The position numbers were made by a program, and so were the translations under genes. 7,991 nucleotides of DNA from Tannerella sp. (GTDB taxonomy: Bacteria > Bacteroidota > Bacteroidia > Bacteroidales > Tannerellaceae). The stretch is taken from the NCBI GenBank assembly GCA_031259505.1, contig JAIRLL010000286.1, positions 1-7,991 on the forward strand, read 5' to 3'. A model generated the notes under the pieces. The model was not told where the DNA came from and did not search any database. It saw only the letters and a program-made list of their open reading frames with translations. Below, piece by piece: positions 1 to 7,861 of the stretch (within the stretch, counting starts at the first letter, position 1; each line of letters opens with the position of its first letter).

Positions 1-36
1 GAAGTAGAGACGCACCGCAAGGTGCGTCTCTACTTC
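1..36. repeat. Perfect 36-base palindrome; REP-like repeat or bidirectional terminator
   Basis: Two 16-base arms (1-16 and 21-36) are exactly complementary around a four-base GCAA loop. The core reads TAGAGACGCACC on the left and GGTGCGTCTCTA on the right. It lies about 110 bases beyond the atpG stop codon, where an operon terminator or a dispersed palindromic repeat is expected. Palindromes with a TAGAGACG-type core occur as scattered intergenic repeats in several bacterial groups, so a REP-like or small MITE-like element is one reading. The stem would also be a strong RNA hairpin on either strand. There is no long T tract inside the window on the plus side, and the minus-side flank lies outside the window, so terminator activity is unproven. 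The structure is seen directly; the role is inferred. Confidence 0.85.
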
Positions 37-125
37 TTGTTCGCCCGGCAGGGGCGACAGCTATAGGGTGAGAGTCCCGAACGAGCCTTGACAGTGGGAA
101 TCTGTTTGCGGATTTCCGGATTATT
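37..125 (+). mobile_element. Possible remnant of a group II intron 5' region
   Basis: The stretch around 62-85 (CTATAGGGTGAGAGTCCC followed by GAACGAGCC) resembles the early domain I segment of bacterial group II introns, where a GGGTGARAGTCCC-like hairpin is common within the first hundred bases. No reverse transcriptase, domain V or domain VI is present before atpG begins on the opposite strand at 148, so at most this is a 5' fragment. A GTGCG start-like pentamer sits at 22-26, but it belongs to the palindrome arm and may be coincidence. This rests on remembered pattern similarity only, so confidence is low; it could simply be operon 3' flank. Confidence 0.28.
41..57. other. Small GC-rich inverted repeat next to the palindrome
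   Basis: TCGCCC (41-46) and GGGCGA (52-57) form a six-base-pair stem around a five-base loop. It starts four bases after the 36-base palindrome. On the minus strand it would be the first GC-rich hairpin after atpG, but no T tract follows it, so it is not a convincing intrinsic terminator alone. It may instead be part of the intron-like sequence that continues to the right. Confidence 0.5.
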
Positions 126-147
126 TCGCATGCCTTAATGTTTGGGA

Positions 148-1011
148 TTAGTTGTTCACTGCGCCGCCGACGATATCGAGCAGTTCGTTTGTGATGGCCT
201 GCTGGCGCGATTTGTTGTAGGCGACGGTGAGTTCGTCGATGAGTTCGTCGGCATTGTCCGTAGCCGTTTGCATGGCAATCATCCTGACGGCGTGTTCCGA
301 TGTAATGGAATGGAGCAGGGCAGTGTAGAGCTGAAGATGGAGCATCTGCGGGACGAGCGCCGTCATCAGCGATTTGTGGTCGGGTTCGAGGATATAATCT
401 GTGGCAGTCGACACGGCGGTGTTGTCCGCCGCAATCGGTGTCAGGGGCAGGAACGGTTCGCTCGTCAGCGTTTGCGTCCCGATGCTTTTGAAACGGTGAT
501 AAATCAGTTCCGCACGGTCTATTTCCTGCTTTTCGAACAGGTCTGTCAGTTCGTCCGCCAGCGCTGCGAGCGGTTCGCCGGCCGTTGCGCCGGAGAGTTT
601 TTCGTAATGTCGCGCGACGTGCAGACCTTCCCTGCGCGCAAAGTCGAACGCTTTTTTTCCGACAACATACAGCGTCACGTCCACGTGCTGGCTGCGGTAT
701 GCGGCGAGCGCCTTCTGCAGTTCACGGAAAATGTTGGTGTTGAACGCGCCGCAGAGGGCGCTGTCGGACGAGAAGACGACGAGTGCGGTGCGGCGTACCG
801 TCCGTTTTTCGCTCACGCCCGGCGGCGCGTAGCCGTTTGCGAGAAGACGGTTCATGATGTGATGCAGCGACTGTGCGTATGGAAGCATATTTTTGAGCGC
901 GACCTGCGCCTTGTGCAGTTTCGACGACGAAACCATCTTCATTGCCGAAGTGATTTTCCGCGTGCTCGTGATGGAAACGATGCGTCCCTTTATCTCCCGT
1001 AGTGTTGCCAT
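148..1011 (-). CDS. atpG: F1Fo ATP synthase gamma subunit
   Basis: This 287-residue protein is the central rotor shaft of F1. It turns inside the alpha3-beta3 head and couples c-ring rotation to ATP synthesis. The N-terminus has the family pattern: a start MATLREIKGRI, then ITSTRKITSAMKMVSSSKL (about 14-32), a helix that enters the head. The C-terminal helix carries the conserved ITSEHAVRMIAMQTATDNA region (236-254) and ends in a family-like NELLDIVGG. Length is normal for the family (about 285-295). The middle (about 75-200) is the globular Rossmann-like domain, with VVFSSDSALCGAFN near 78-91 typical of it. It is the last gene of the operon, 10 bases after the atpA stop. The ATG at 1011 is the only start that keeps the conserved N-terminus. 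Confidence 0.97.
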   Translation of the reverse strand: MATLREIKGRIVSITSTRKITSAMKMVSSSKLHKAQVALKNMLPYAQSLHHIMNRLLANGYAPPGVSEKRTVRRTALVVFSSDSALCGAFNTNIFRELQKALAAYRSQHVDVTLYVVGKKAFDFARREGLHVARHYEKLSGATAGEPLAALADELTDLFEKQEIDRAELIYHRFKSIGTQTLTSEPFLPLTPIAADNTAVSTATDYILEPDHKSLMTALVPQMLHLQLYTALLHSITSEHAVRMIAMQTATDNADELIDELTVAYNKSRQQAITNELLDIVGGAVNN

Positions 1012-1021
1012 ATTGTGTCTG

Positions 1022-2617
1022 TCACTGGTCTGTCCGTTCGTTGGCGGGCGTGATCTCCATCGCCAGCTTTTCGAGCAGTTTCATTGCGTTTTCGTCCGGG
1101 ATACCTTTCCGTAGCGGTTCGAGGACGTCGTCGCGGTGATGTATTCTGAGCAGATTGAGCAGCGACTGTTCAAACTCGTTCACCTTGTTGAGCGGGACGT
1201 TTCGGAGCAGTCCGTGCGTGCCACAGTACAATACGGCAATCTGTTCTTCCACCGGCATGGGCGAATATTGCGGCTGTATCAGCAACTGTTTATTTTTCTG
1301 TCCCTTGTCTATCGTGAAGGCCGTGACGGGGTCGAGGTCGCCGCCGAACTTCGTAAACGATTCCAGTTCGCGATACTGTGCCTGATCGATTTTCAGCGTG
1401 CCTGCCACCTTTTTCATCGCCTTGATTTGAGCGTTGCCTCCCACGCGCGACACGGAGATCCCCACGTTGATAGCCGGGCGAACGCCCTGATTGAACAGGT
1501 CTGTTTCGAGGAATATCTGTCCATCGGTTATCGAGATGACGTTTGTCGGGATATAGGCAGAAACGTCGCCCGCCTGGGTTTCGATAATCGGCAGGGCTGT
1601 CAGCGAGCCGCCGCCCCGGACTCGGCCACGCAGGCTGTCGGGCAGGTCGTTCATGCGTTCGGCTATCTCCTGCTGGTCGATGATGCGTGCGGCGCGTTCC
1701 AGCAGACGGGAGTGGAGATAGAAAATATCGCCCGGATAGGCTTCACGTCCCGACGGGCGGCGCAGTATCAGCGACACTTCGCGGTATGCCACCGCCTGCT
1801 TCGACAGGTCGTCGTATATCACCAGCGCATGGCGTCCCGTGTCGCGGAAGTATTCGCCGATGGCTGCCCCTGCAAACGGCGCGAAATAGCGCAGCGCGGC
1901 CGGGTCGGCGGCCGTTGCCGCTACCACGATGGTGTAGTCCAGGGCGCCCTTCTCACGGAGGGTGTTGACAAGCGACGCGATGGTCGAGCCTTTTTGTCCG
2001 ACAGCCACGTAGATGCAGTACACCGGATCGCCGTTGTGAAAGCCTGCGCGCTGATTGATGATGGTGTCGATGGCGATGGCCGTTTTGCCCGTCTGACGGT
2101 CGCCGATGATCAGTTCGCGCTGTCCGCGGCCTATCGGAATCATGGCGTCGATGGCTTTGAGGCCTGTCTGGAGCGGTTCGTTCACGGGCTGGCGGAAAAT
2201 CACGCCGGGCGCTTTCCGTTCGAGCGGCATGCGGAAGTTCTCGCCCGTGATGGCGCCTTCGCCGTCGAGCGGCTCGCCGAGCGGATTAATCACGCGCCCC
2301 AGCATCCCTTCGCCTACCGCAATGTCGGCGATTTCCTTCGTGCGCTTCACAGAGAAGCCTTCCCTGATTCTGTCTGTCGGGCCGAGCAGTACGGCGCCAA
2401 CGTTGTCTTCTTCGAGGTTCATCACCACGCCCATCATGCCGTTTTCGAACTCGAGCAATTCATTCGCTTCCGCATTGTGCAGCCCGAAAATGCGCGCAAC
2501 GCCGTCGCTCACCTGCAATACGACGCCTACTTCGTCATATATCAGTTTCGTATTGATTTTTTCGAGTTGCATCTTCAATACATCCGACACTTCACTGATT
2601 TTTATATCGTCAATCAT
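1022..2617 (-). CDS. atpA: F1Fo ATP synthase alpha subunit
   Basis: This 531-residue protein is the non-catalytic nucleotide-binding subunit of the F1 head, three copies alternating with beta. Visible landmarks are a beta-barrel domain (about 25-95), Walker A GDRQTGKT (172-179), the glutamine-containing VGQKGS (206-211), Walker B LVIYDD (265-270), and the family signature [10 protein letters not shown] (381-390). R391 right after the signature is the arginine finger that reaches the neighbouring beta catalytic site. Between RAARI and GSLTALP (about 313-336) it has a longer charged insert ([14 protein letters not shown]) than the E. coli protein, as I know it from Bacteroidetes alphas. Length is slightly above the usual 502-513, partly because of this insert. 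The start ATG lies five bases after the atpH stop, which suggests translational coupling. Confidence 0.98.
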   Translation of the reverse strand: MIDDIKISEVSDVLKMQLEKINTKLIYDEVGVVLQVSDGVARIFGLHNAEANELLEFENGMMGVVMNLEEDNVGAVLLGPTDRIREGFSVKRTKEIADIAVGEGMLGRVINPLGEPLDGEGAITGENFRMPLERKAPGVIFRQPVNEPLQTGLKAIDAMIPIGRGQRELIIGDRQTGKTAIAIDTIINQRAGFHNGDPVYCIYVAVGQKGSTIASLVNTLREKGALDYTIVVAATAADPAALRYFAPFAGAAIGEYFRDTGRHALVIYDDLSKQAVAYREVSLILRRPSGREAYPGDIFYLHSRLLERAARIIDQQEIAERMNDLPDSLRGRVRGGGSLTALPIIETQAGDVSAYIPTNVISITDGQIFLETDLFNQGVRPAINVGISVSRVGGNAQIKAMKKVAGTLKIDQAQYRELESFTKFGGDLDPVTAFTIDKGQKNKQLLIQPQYSPMPVEEQIAVLYCGTHGLLRNVPLNKVNEFEQSLLNLLRIHHRDDVLEPLRKGIPDENAMKLLEKLAMEITPANERTDQ

Positions 2618-2622
2618 AATTC

Positions 2623-3177
2623 TTATAAACTGTATTTGTTTTCCTCTAAAATTTGTTTTCGCATCCGGGCAAGCTGTCCTGCCACAGAAGCGTCGAGACG
2701 GCGGTCGTGTATCTGGAAGATAAATCCTCCTCCGACGGACGGGTCTGTCCGTACGGACAATTCTACTTCGCCGTGCGTGATTCGGGCAAAATCATCCTGC
2801 ATGCGCGACAGTATTTTTTGTGGCATCTCTGTGGCAAAGGTAAGATGCACGACGGAAATACGCTTTTTTCGAAGATAATATTCCGTATAACTGAGTGCGA
2901 TTTTCATCAACGATTTTTCGCGCCGGTTGGCCAGTATCAGTCGCACGAAACCGAGATAACTCTCTTCGGGACTGTCTTTGGCGGCGTGACACAGCAACGT
3001 TTCCTTTTCCCCGGCCGAAACCATCGGGCTGCACAGCGTTTCGTGCAGTTCCGGAAACGCATGCAGGCTCTCAAGCAACGCTTTCATGCGATTGTATAGC
3101 GCCTGCTCTTCATGCCGCTGTTCGGCGTATTGATACAGCGCTTTTGCATATCGTTTCGAAATCAGTCCTTCGTTCAT
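2623..3177 (-). CDS. atpH: F1Fo ATP synthase delta subunit (OSCP type)
   Basis: This 184-residue protein is the peripheral stalk cap that ties subunit b to the top of the alpha3-beta3 head. The N-terminal helical domain starts with [14 protein letters not shown] (5-18), the classic delta/OSCP opening. The C-terminal part has the family signature region [20 protein letters not shown] (143-162), followed by [13 protein letters not shown] (164-176). Length is typical (about 175-185). There is no signal peptide or membrane segment, which fits a cytoplasmic-face protein. It sits between atpF and atpA, six bases after the atpF stop and five before atpA, the same local order (F-H-A) found in most bacteria. 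Confidence 0.95.
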   Translation of the reverse strand: MNEGLISKRYAKALYQYAEQRHEEQALYNRMKALLESLHAFPELHETLCSPMVSAGEKETLLCHAAKDSPEESYLGFVRLILANRREKSLMKIALSYTEYYLRKKRISVVHLTFATEMPQKILSRMQDDFARITHGEVELSVRTDPSVGGGFIFQIHDRRLDASVAGQLARMRKQILEENKYSL

Positions 3178-3183
3178 TCGCGT

Positions 3184-3690
3184 TTAGTTTTTTGCAGTTT
3201 CCGATTCTACTTCTTCCAGCAGTTTTTCGACAAGCGCCTGTTGGCTTTCGCTGCGTTCGAGTTCTTTGTGCAGAATCTTTTCTGCAATGTCTACCGAGAG
3301 CAGCGCTGCCTGTCGACGGATATCGACAAGCGCTTTCTGTTTCTCGACTTCGATGCGCCCGACGGCTTCGGACAATTGCTTTTTCGTTTCGGCTGCCGCC
3401 TGTTCCTTTGCTTCGCGCACGATGCGGTTGCCGTCGTCCGTCGCCTTTTTCAGAATTTCGTACCGGCGATTCTGCGCTTCCTTCAGGATGGCTTCCGACT
3501 GCTGCCGGATGTTTTCAAGCTGTCTGTTTGCTTCGTCCGCATTATCAAGTGAACGGCGGATATACTCTTTCCGTTCGTCCACCATCTGCGTGATCACGGG
3601 GAATCCGAATTTGGCCAACAGTCCGAAGACGATGCCGAACGAGAGCGTCATCCAGAACAGCAGTCCGAAATCAGGTGTTAATAGCGACAT
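3184..3690 (-). CDS. atpF: F1Fo ATP synthase b subunit
   Basis: This 168-residue protein is the peripheral stalk subunit that anchors the stator in the membrane. It has one N-terminal membrane segment (about 9-27, LLFWMTLSFGIVFGLLAKF) and then a long, highly charged, almost uninterrupted helix (about 35-165) rich in E, K, R, Q and A with no proline after residue 31, as expected for the right-handed coiled-coil dimer. A basic/acidic turn VDERKEYI (37-44) follows the membrane exit. The C-terminal AALLSVDIAEKILHKEL (128-144) is the region that contacts delta. Only one b-type gene is present, so a homodimer is likely. The start is 16 bases after the atpE stop; the purine-rich GGAAAGAGAG just upstream is one of the few Shine-Dalgarno-like stretches in the operon. 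Confidence 0.96.
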   Translation of the reverse strand: MSLLTPDFGLLFWMTLSFGIVFGLLAKFGFPVITQMVDERKEYIRRSLDNADEANRQLENIRQQSEAILKEAQNRRYEILKKATDDGNRIVREAKEQAAAETKKQLSEAVGRIEVEKQKALVDIRRQAALLSVDIAEKILHKELERSESQQALVEKLLEEVESETAKN

Positions 3691-3706
3691 GTCGTCTCTC
3701 TTTCCG

Positions 3707-3955
3707 TTAAAGCGCCAGGAAACAGACCACTATCGCAAACAACGCTGCGCCTTCTATCAGCGCCGCGCCGATAATCATCGACATGCGCACATCGCCGGCC
3801 GCTTCGGGCTGACGACCGATGGCGTCCATTGCGCTTGAGCCTATTTTACCTATACCAATACCTGCGCCGATTACGACCAGTCCTGCTCCAATCGTTGCGC
3901 CCACTGCGTTTAAACTTGTCGTCGCTGCCTGCAATAAAATACTTAACAATTCCAT
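3707..3955 (-). CDS. atpE: F1Fo ATP synthase c subunit (proton-carrying ring)
   Basis: This 82-residue hairpin of two membrane helices forms the rotating ring. Helix 1 carries the glycine motif GAGLVVIGAGIGIG (23-36) used for tight ring packing. The polar loop is RQPEAAGDVR (48-57). Helix 2 has the ion-carrying carboxylate E68 in AALIEGAALFAIVV. The position after the glutamate is glycine and the helix 1 position inside GIGxG is isoleucine, so the glutamine and serine ligands of Na+-type rings are absent and proton coupling is inferred. There is no cleavable signal. The 27-base gap before it is the most AT-rich in the operon and may raise translation of this high-copy subunit. Confidence 0.97.
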   Translation of the reverse strand: MELLSILLQAATTSLNAVGATIGAGLVVIGAGIGIGKIGSSAMDAIGRQPEAAGDVRMSMIIGAALIEGAALFAIVVCFLAL

Positions 3956-3982
3956 AATTTGTTTGTTTTAAATAGTTATTAT
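3956..3982 (-). promoter_or_regulatory. Very AT-rich gap before atpE, likely translation-enhancing leader
   Basis: The 27 bases between atpB and atpE are nearly all A and T on both strands; the mRNA reads roughly AATAATAACTATTTAAAAC then AAACAAATT directly before the ATG. No Shine-Dalgarno sequence and no TAnnTTTG promoter box is present. In Bacteroidetes, unstructured A/U-rich leaders promote initiation, and in E. coli the atpE leader is known to boost c-subunit translation. The function here is inferred from composition and position. Confidence 0.4.
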
Positions 3983-5074
3983 TTATTTTGATTTGATTTT
4001 CTCTTTTCCTGTATGTGTTTCAGGTCTCGAAAGTCCGATAAATACGGCCGAAAGAATGGTGAATACATATGCCTGAATATAAGCTACCAGCAGTTCGAGG
4101 CAGTTCATGAAGACGGACAGAAGCACCGAAAAGATAGTCATCCCCACTTTCATTGTCGTACCCATCTTCGCCGCAACAAAAATCAGGGTCATCAGCGACA
4201 ACACAATCGCATGTCCTGCCGTAATGTTCGCAAACAGACGAATCATCAGGGCAAAAGGTTTTGAAATGACGCCAACGATTTCTATCAGAGGCATCAGGGG
4301 CGCCGGCGCCTTCATCCACATCGGCACTTCCGGCCAGAAAACTTCCTTCCAGTATTCCTTGCTTCCAAAAATATTGATTGCCAACATCGTACACAGCGCC
4401 AGCGTAAATGTAACCGTAATATTGCCTGTCGTATTTGCGCCTCCCGGGAAAAAAGGGACCAGTCCCATCACGTTATTGACAAGAATAAAGAAAAAGGCCG
4501 TCAGCAAATAGGGAGAATACTTCGCATAATCTTTACCGATACTTTTGCGGATGACGTCTTCTTCGATATTCATCACAAACATTTCGACCGCGCCGACGAA
4601 ACCTCCCGGCGCCGCATGTTTGGGATGGCGTTTGTACCAGGCGGCTACGGACAGGAAGATCACGAGCATAAGCAGCGAATTGAATACGAGTGCAAACGCT
4701 GTTTTCGTCAGCGAAATATCTATCGGACGCACTTCTTCGCCCGCCGCATTGCGTTCAACTATTTTGCCGTCGTAATCGCCTTCGCCGGCGATGTAAAACC
4801 CTTCGTACGCCTCGCCATGTGCAATGCGAGACGACGAAAATACGTGTAATCCACTGTTTTGCGAGTATACAATCACAGGCAGGTAAATCGAAACATGATG
4901 CTCGCCGATGGTAGTGACATGCCACCAGTAACTGTCCTGTACGTGTTCCAATATGATATCCTTGGGAACCATTTCTCCACCCTCCGCCTTTGCGACAGGC
5001 GTGTGCATGGAAATCGTCAGGACGGCCATTGTCCATATCCACGGCCATTTACTGTTATGAAACCTGCTTCCCAT
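3983..5074 (-). CDS. atpB: F1Fo ATP synthase a subunit, with exported N-terminal region
   Basis: This 363-residue protein is the stator channel subunit that passes protons to the c ring. The essential arginine is R279 in ALMIRLFANITAGH. N283 and the C-terminal Q334 also match conserved E. coli positions (N214, Q252). H288 and E327 occupy the places of E. coli E219 and H245, a swap of the interacting pair. The N-terminus has a signal peptide (hydrophobic core about 12-23, likely cleavage after AKA at 30), then about 90 exported residues (31-120) before the first membrane helix (about 123-146). E. coli a is about 271 residues, so this is a large extension, familiar in Bacteroidetes. The start lies one base after the preceding gene's stop (TAA-C-ATG), implying coupled translation. 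Confidence 0.95.
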   Translation of the reverse strand: MGSRFHNSKWPWIWTMAVLTISMHTPVAKAEGGEMVPKDIILEHVQDSYWWHVTTIGEHHVSIYLPVIVYSQNSGLHVFSSSRIAHGEAYEGFYIAGEGDYDGKIVERNAAGEEVRPIDISLTKTAFALVFNSLLMLVIFLSVAAWYKRHPKHAAPGGFVGAVEMFVMNIEEDVIRKSIGKDYAKYSPYLLTAFFFILVNNVMGLVPFFPGGANTTGNITVTFTLALCTMLAINIFGSKEYWKEVFWPEVPMWMKAPAPLMPLIEIVGVISKPFALMIRLFANITAGHAIVLSLMTLIFVAAKMGTTMKVGMTIFSVLLSVFMNCLELLVAYIQAYVFTILSAVFIGLSRPETHTGKEKIKSK

Positions 5075-5075
5075 G

Positions 5076-5504
5076 TTATTTTCCTTTGTCTTTTAACTGC
5101 CTGATTTTATTGTAATGCTCCATATTATAGAAAACGAATGTCTTCAACACCATAAACCAGATATAATAGATGCCGAATACGAGCACAAACGTATTTTTAT
5201 GTACGCCCACAAAAGAGATGTAACATACAAGAACGGCGACAGAAGTAATGAACTGCGACGAGGAGAGCAGCATCATCCTGGCCAGCGCCCGTCCGATGTG
5301 GATTCGCTCCACGCGGAAATGCGACAGCGCCCACAGCAAACTCAGCGCAAGCAGCAGAAAATAGAACGGTATAAAAATCGTATAGGGTGTATAATGCTGC
5401 GGGAAAAAGAAATAGAGCGCCGCCTCTTCGATAAGGCCAAACAGCGCGATCCCTGTCAGGACAATGCGATTTACTTTTCTGCGCGTATATACTTTTGCAC
5501 TCAT
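5076..5504 (-). CDS. Small four-helix membrane protein in the atpI position
   Basis: This 142-residue protein has four predicted membrane segments (about 14-34, 41-60, 77-100 and 105-126), a basic N-terminus (MSAKVYTRRKVNR) and a charged C-terminal tail (HYNKIRQLKDKGK). One acidic pair, E26-E27, lies inside helix 1. It lies between atpC and atpB, with a 12-base gap after atpC and one base before atpB. In many bacteria atpI, also a small membrane protein of roughly this size, precedes atpB and helps c-ring assembly. Position and topology suggest an analogous role, but I see no diagnostic AtpI motif. A Bacteroidetes-specific assembly factor or Mg2+-related protein remains possible. The gene is real given its tight packing; the function is inferred. 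Confidence 0.85.
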   Translation of the reverse strand: MSAKVYTRRKVNRIVLTGIALFGLIEEAALYFFFPQHYTPYTIFIPFYFLLLALSLLWALSHFRVERIHIGRALARMMLLSSSQFITSVAVLVCYISFVGVHKNTFVLVFGIYYIWFMVLKTFVFYNMEHYNKIRQLKDKGK

Positions 5505-5516
5505 CTTCAGTCTGTT

Positions 5517-5804
5517 TTATGATTTTTTTTCGTGTTGTTCGGCCACATTGTTTTCTTCCACGCACACCGTCAGGCGGTTGTTGTTGACTTCCACAAAGCC
5601 GCTTCTCACCGAAACGGCCTGCTGCCTGCCCGGCTCCGTACAGTAAGTGACGGCGCCGGACTTTAACGCCGCAATAATCGGCGCGTGAGAGGGCAATACG
5701 GCAAAACTCCCTGCCGCGCCAGGGAAAACGACCGACAGGATACGGCCTTCGTAAACCGTGCCCTGCGGTGAAAGGACTGTCATATATAACTCACTCTTTG
5801 CCAT
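5517..5804 (-). CDS. atpC: F1Fo ATP synthase epsilon subunit, short form without C-terminal helices
   Basis: This 95-residue protein is the rotor subunit at the foot of gamma that contacts the c ring. The beta-sandwich domain is complete: MTVLSPQGTVYEG (8-20), the hallmark GAAGSFAVLPSHAPIIAALKSG (29-50), and a final strand SGFVEVNNNRLTVCVEE (68-84). The protein ends about ten residues later with EQHEKKS, whereas E. coli epsilon (about 138 residues) continues with a two-helix hairpin that inhibits ATP hydrolysis. The stop at 5517 is followed by normal spacing to the next gene, so this looks like a natural short form rather than a truncation. It starts 35 bases after the atpD stop. Confidence 0.95.
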   Translation of the reverse strand: MAKSELYMTVLSPQGTVYEGRILSVVFPGAAGSFAVLPSHAPIIAALKSGAVTYCTEPGRQQAVSVRSGFVEVNNNRLTVCVEENNVAEQHEKKS

Positions 5805-5839
5805 CTGCTACATTCCGTCTACTGTTTGCTGTCCGTTCT

Positions 5840-7492
<1,653 letters not shown>

Positions 7493-7503
7493 CTAAAACG
7501 AGG

Positions 7504-7511
7504 CAAATGTA
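7504..7511 (-). promoter_or_regulatory. Candidate -7 promoter box (TACATTTG) nearest atpD
   Basis: On the minus strand this reads TACATTTG, an exact match to the Bacteroidetes -7 consensus TAnnTTTG. Transcription would begin near 7498, giving a leader of about 100 bases to atpD. The matching -33 TTTG is not found at 19-21 bases upstream, so the site is weaker than a full consensus promoter. It lies just downstream of a terminator-like hairpin, which would make it the proximal operon promoter. Confidence 0.45.
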
Positions 7512-7542
7512 CGTATAAAAAATAAGACTTGATACTGTCTTT

Positions 7543-7583
7543 ATAAAAAAAGACGGAGCGGCGGGACGTCCGTTCCTCTCCGT
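7543..7583 (-). terminator. Candidate intrinsic terminator upstream of atpD
   Basis: On the minus strand, ACGGAG (plus 7578-7583) pairs with CTCCGT (plus 7553-7558), enclosing an internal CGG/CCG pairing. The stem is followed one base later by seven T residues (plus 7545-7551). This is the layout of an intrinsic terminator or attenuator. It lies between an upstream consensus-like promoter (7726-7758) and the atpD-proximal -7 box, so it could end a short transcript or control read-through into the operon. The six-pair outer stem with an internal loop is only moderate in strength. Confidence 0.42.
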
Positions 7584-7719
7584 TTTGGTTATCCGATACA
7601 AGGTAAAACTTGCCCTTGCGGTTTTTCCGTGCGATGCGGGTCATAAACCCGGACGTGGAATGTGTATGAAAAATACCACAAACGCGGTATTTCCCGTCTG
7701 CGGGCGGCGGCCTACCTTT
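7545..7719 (-). ncRNA. Candidate structured small RNA or attenuated leader upstream of atpD
   Basis: This is the segment expected to be transcribed from the promoter at 7726-7758 and ended by the T7 hairpin at 7543-7583, about 175 bases. It holds several local inverted repeats on the minus strand: AAATACCGC with GTGGTATTT (one wobble), followed by T residues (about 7671-7693); CGGGT with ACCCG (about 7638-7652); and CAAGG with CCTTG (about 7600-7619). No convincing protein is encoded. The size and the promoter-hairpins-terminator layout suit a small RNA, possibly of 6S-like length, or a leader controlling atp expression. I do not recognise a known family. This is an inference from structure, with low confidence. 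Confidence 0.3.
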
Positions 7720-7725
7720 GTCTTG

Positions 7726-7758
7726 CAAAATTAAAACAGCAGCAAACATGAGTGCAAA
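7726..7758 (-). promoter_or_regulatory. Bacteroidetes-type promoter, TTTG-N21-TAATTTTG
   Basis: On the minus strand TTTG (7758-7755) and TAATTTTG (7733-7726) match both consensus boxes (TTTG at -33, TAnnTTTG at -7) of the Bacteroidetes primary sigma factor, separated by 21 bases, which is within the usual range. Transcription would start near 7718-7720 and run toward atpD, about 325 bases upstream of its start codon. It is the best promoter match I found in the window. Confidence 0.55.
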
Positions 7759-7861
7759 GAAATATTTCCGAAAAGTATGGCGCAGGCCGAACCTGATATG
7801 TCTTTGACAATGGTGATTTGTTAAAAAACAGTTGATGCAAAAAAATATTATATAACAGTAT

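Noticed and set aside
95..125. GCGGATTTCCGGA stretch as an atpG terminator
   Set aside because: The possible stem is only about four base pairs and no T tract follows on the minus strand.
142..1002. A 286-codon open frame on the plus strand antisense to atpG
   Set aside because: It is almost exactly coextensive with atpG, which is a clear family match. The antisense product has no recognisable motif and unusual composition.
1136..2878. A 580-codon open frame on the plus strand antisense to atpA and atpH
   Set aside because: It lies opposite genes with unmistakable Walker and signature motifs. Its product is rich in R, H, C and F with no domain pattern, as expected from reading the complement of a biased coding strand.
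2895..3838. Overlapping plus-strand frames of about 146-232 codons opposite atpH, atpF and atpE
   Set aside because: They are shadows of real minus-strand genes, with cysteine- and arginine-rich low-quality sequence and no plausible starts or neighbours.
5517..5804. Epsilon as a frameshifted or truncated pseudogene
   Set aside because: The beta-sandwich is complete, the stop is followed by ordinary spacing to the next gene, and short epsilon subunits are known in this lineage.
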